Shown piece by piece: positions 63,951 through 64,000 of a DNA stretch of 64,000 nt. A program made the translations under genes and the position numbers. The notes below the pieces were generated by a model. The model searched no databases, was not told the origin of the DNA, and saw only the letters and a program-made list of their open reading frames with translations. Positions within the stretch are counted from its first letter, which is position 1, and each line of letters starts with the position of its first letter. This DNA is from Burkholderiales bacterium (GTDB taxonomy: Bacteria > Pseudomonadota > Gammaproteobacteria > Burkholderiales > Burkholderiaceae), in the NCBI GenBank assembly GCA_021287185.1, contig JAJTAZ010000027.1, positions 16,769 to 80,768 of the forward strand. The letters run 5' to 3'.

Positions 63951-64000
63951 TGGCTCTACTTTACTCCGTCATCTGGCTCAATTTTACTGTGCGATTTACA
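63951..64000. repeat. Two 23-bp-spaced direct repeats at the window edge, possible transposon end
   Basis: TGGCTCTACTTTACT at 63951 and TGGCTCAATTTTACT at 63974, and the window ends in TTTACA. Multiple TGGCTCA-type repeats and a terminal TG/CA are seen at ends of IS21-family elements. No transposase is visible, so this may be a lone end or a coincidence. Confidence 0.3.

Overview
The window is a chromosomal stretch of a Gram-negative bacterium, most likely a betaproteobacterium of the Burkholderiales with moderate GC. The evidence is gene order rather than any single marker: smpB/ratA/rnfH, ygfZ divergent from mltG-tmk-holB, darP divergent from pmbA, and glyS-gmhB are arrangements I associate with that group. 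DUF1841, EarP, two outer-membrane efflux lipoproteins and ETF-quinone oxidoreductase fit. I cannot name the genus. No rRNA, CRISPR array or intact transposase is visible.

Layout. 0-7.8 kb: 3' part of rimO, an acyl-CoA-binding protein, an FtsB-like septation protein, hslO (Hsp33), earP, an alpha/beta hydrolase, and an 851-residue fusion of an alpha/beta hydrolase with an acyl-CoA-synthetase-like domain. 7.8-21.5 kb: two efflux systems, a MacAB operon with its own outer-membrane factor (minus strand) and an AcrAB-OprM-type RND operon (plus strand). Between them lie a DUF4405 membrane protein, a TetR/AcrR-like repressor and a family 2 glycosyltransferase; a perfect 10-bp-arm inverted repeat upstream of the RND operon looks like the repressor's operator. 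21.5-34.3 kb: ETF-QO, small conserved proteins (DUF2127, probable DUF2322, DUF1841, YidB), rsmE, glyS, gmhB with an altered nucleophile position, a metallo-beta-lactamase-fold enzyme, a HugZ-like flavin-fold protein, darP, pmbA, a channel-like two-TM protein and azlCD.

34.3-42.3 kb is a vitamin B1 region: a YkoEDC-type ECF importer, thiM-thiE, thiD and the CytX-type hydroxymethylpyrimidine permease. Three TPP riboswitches control the importer, thiM and cytX, each behind a promoter with the same CATAAT -10 box and 17-bp spacer. The set supports import and salvage; no de novo thiazole or pyrimidine genes are present here. 42.4-51.3 kb: a DUF883 protein, an L-lactate-dehydrogenase-family flavoenzyme, tRNA-Ser(GGA), tRNA-Gly(CCC), smpB, ratA, rnfH, two tandem fabH copies, fabD, fabG and miaB. 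51.5-56.2 kb: a 1333-residue Pls/PosA-type nonribosomal peptide synthetase overlapping a phosphopantetheinyl-transferase-like gene, a compact secondary-metabolite locus. 56.2-60.9 kb: a lone ABC-type membrane domain, ygfZ, mltG, tmk, holB.

The last 3 kb differ in character: a helically phased GGTACY repeat array, a long irregular hairpin, a Lon-like AAA+ ATPase without a protease domain, divergent from an HTH protein across a palindromic operator. At the very edge are two direct repeats that may be a transposon end. This looks like accessory DNA placed after holB. The two most promising leads in the window are this module and the Pls/PosA locus.
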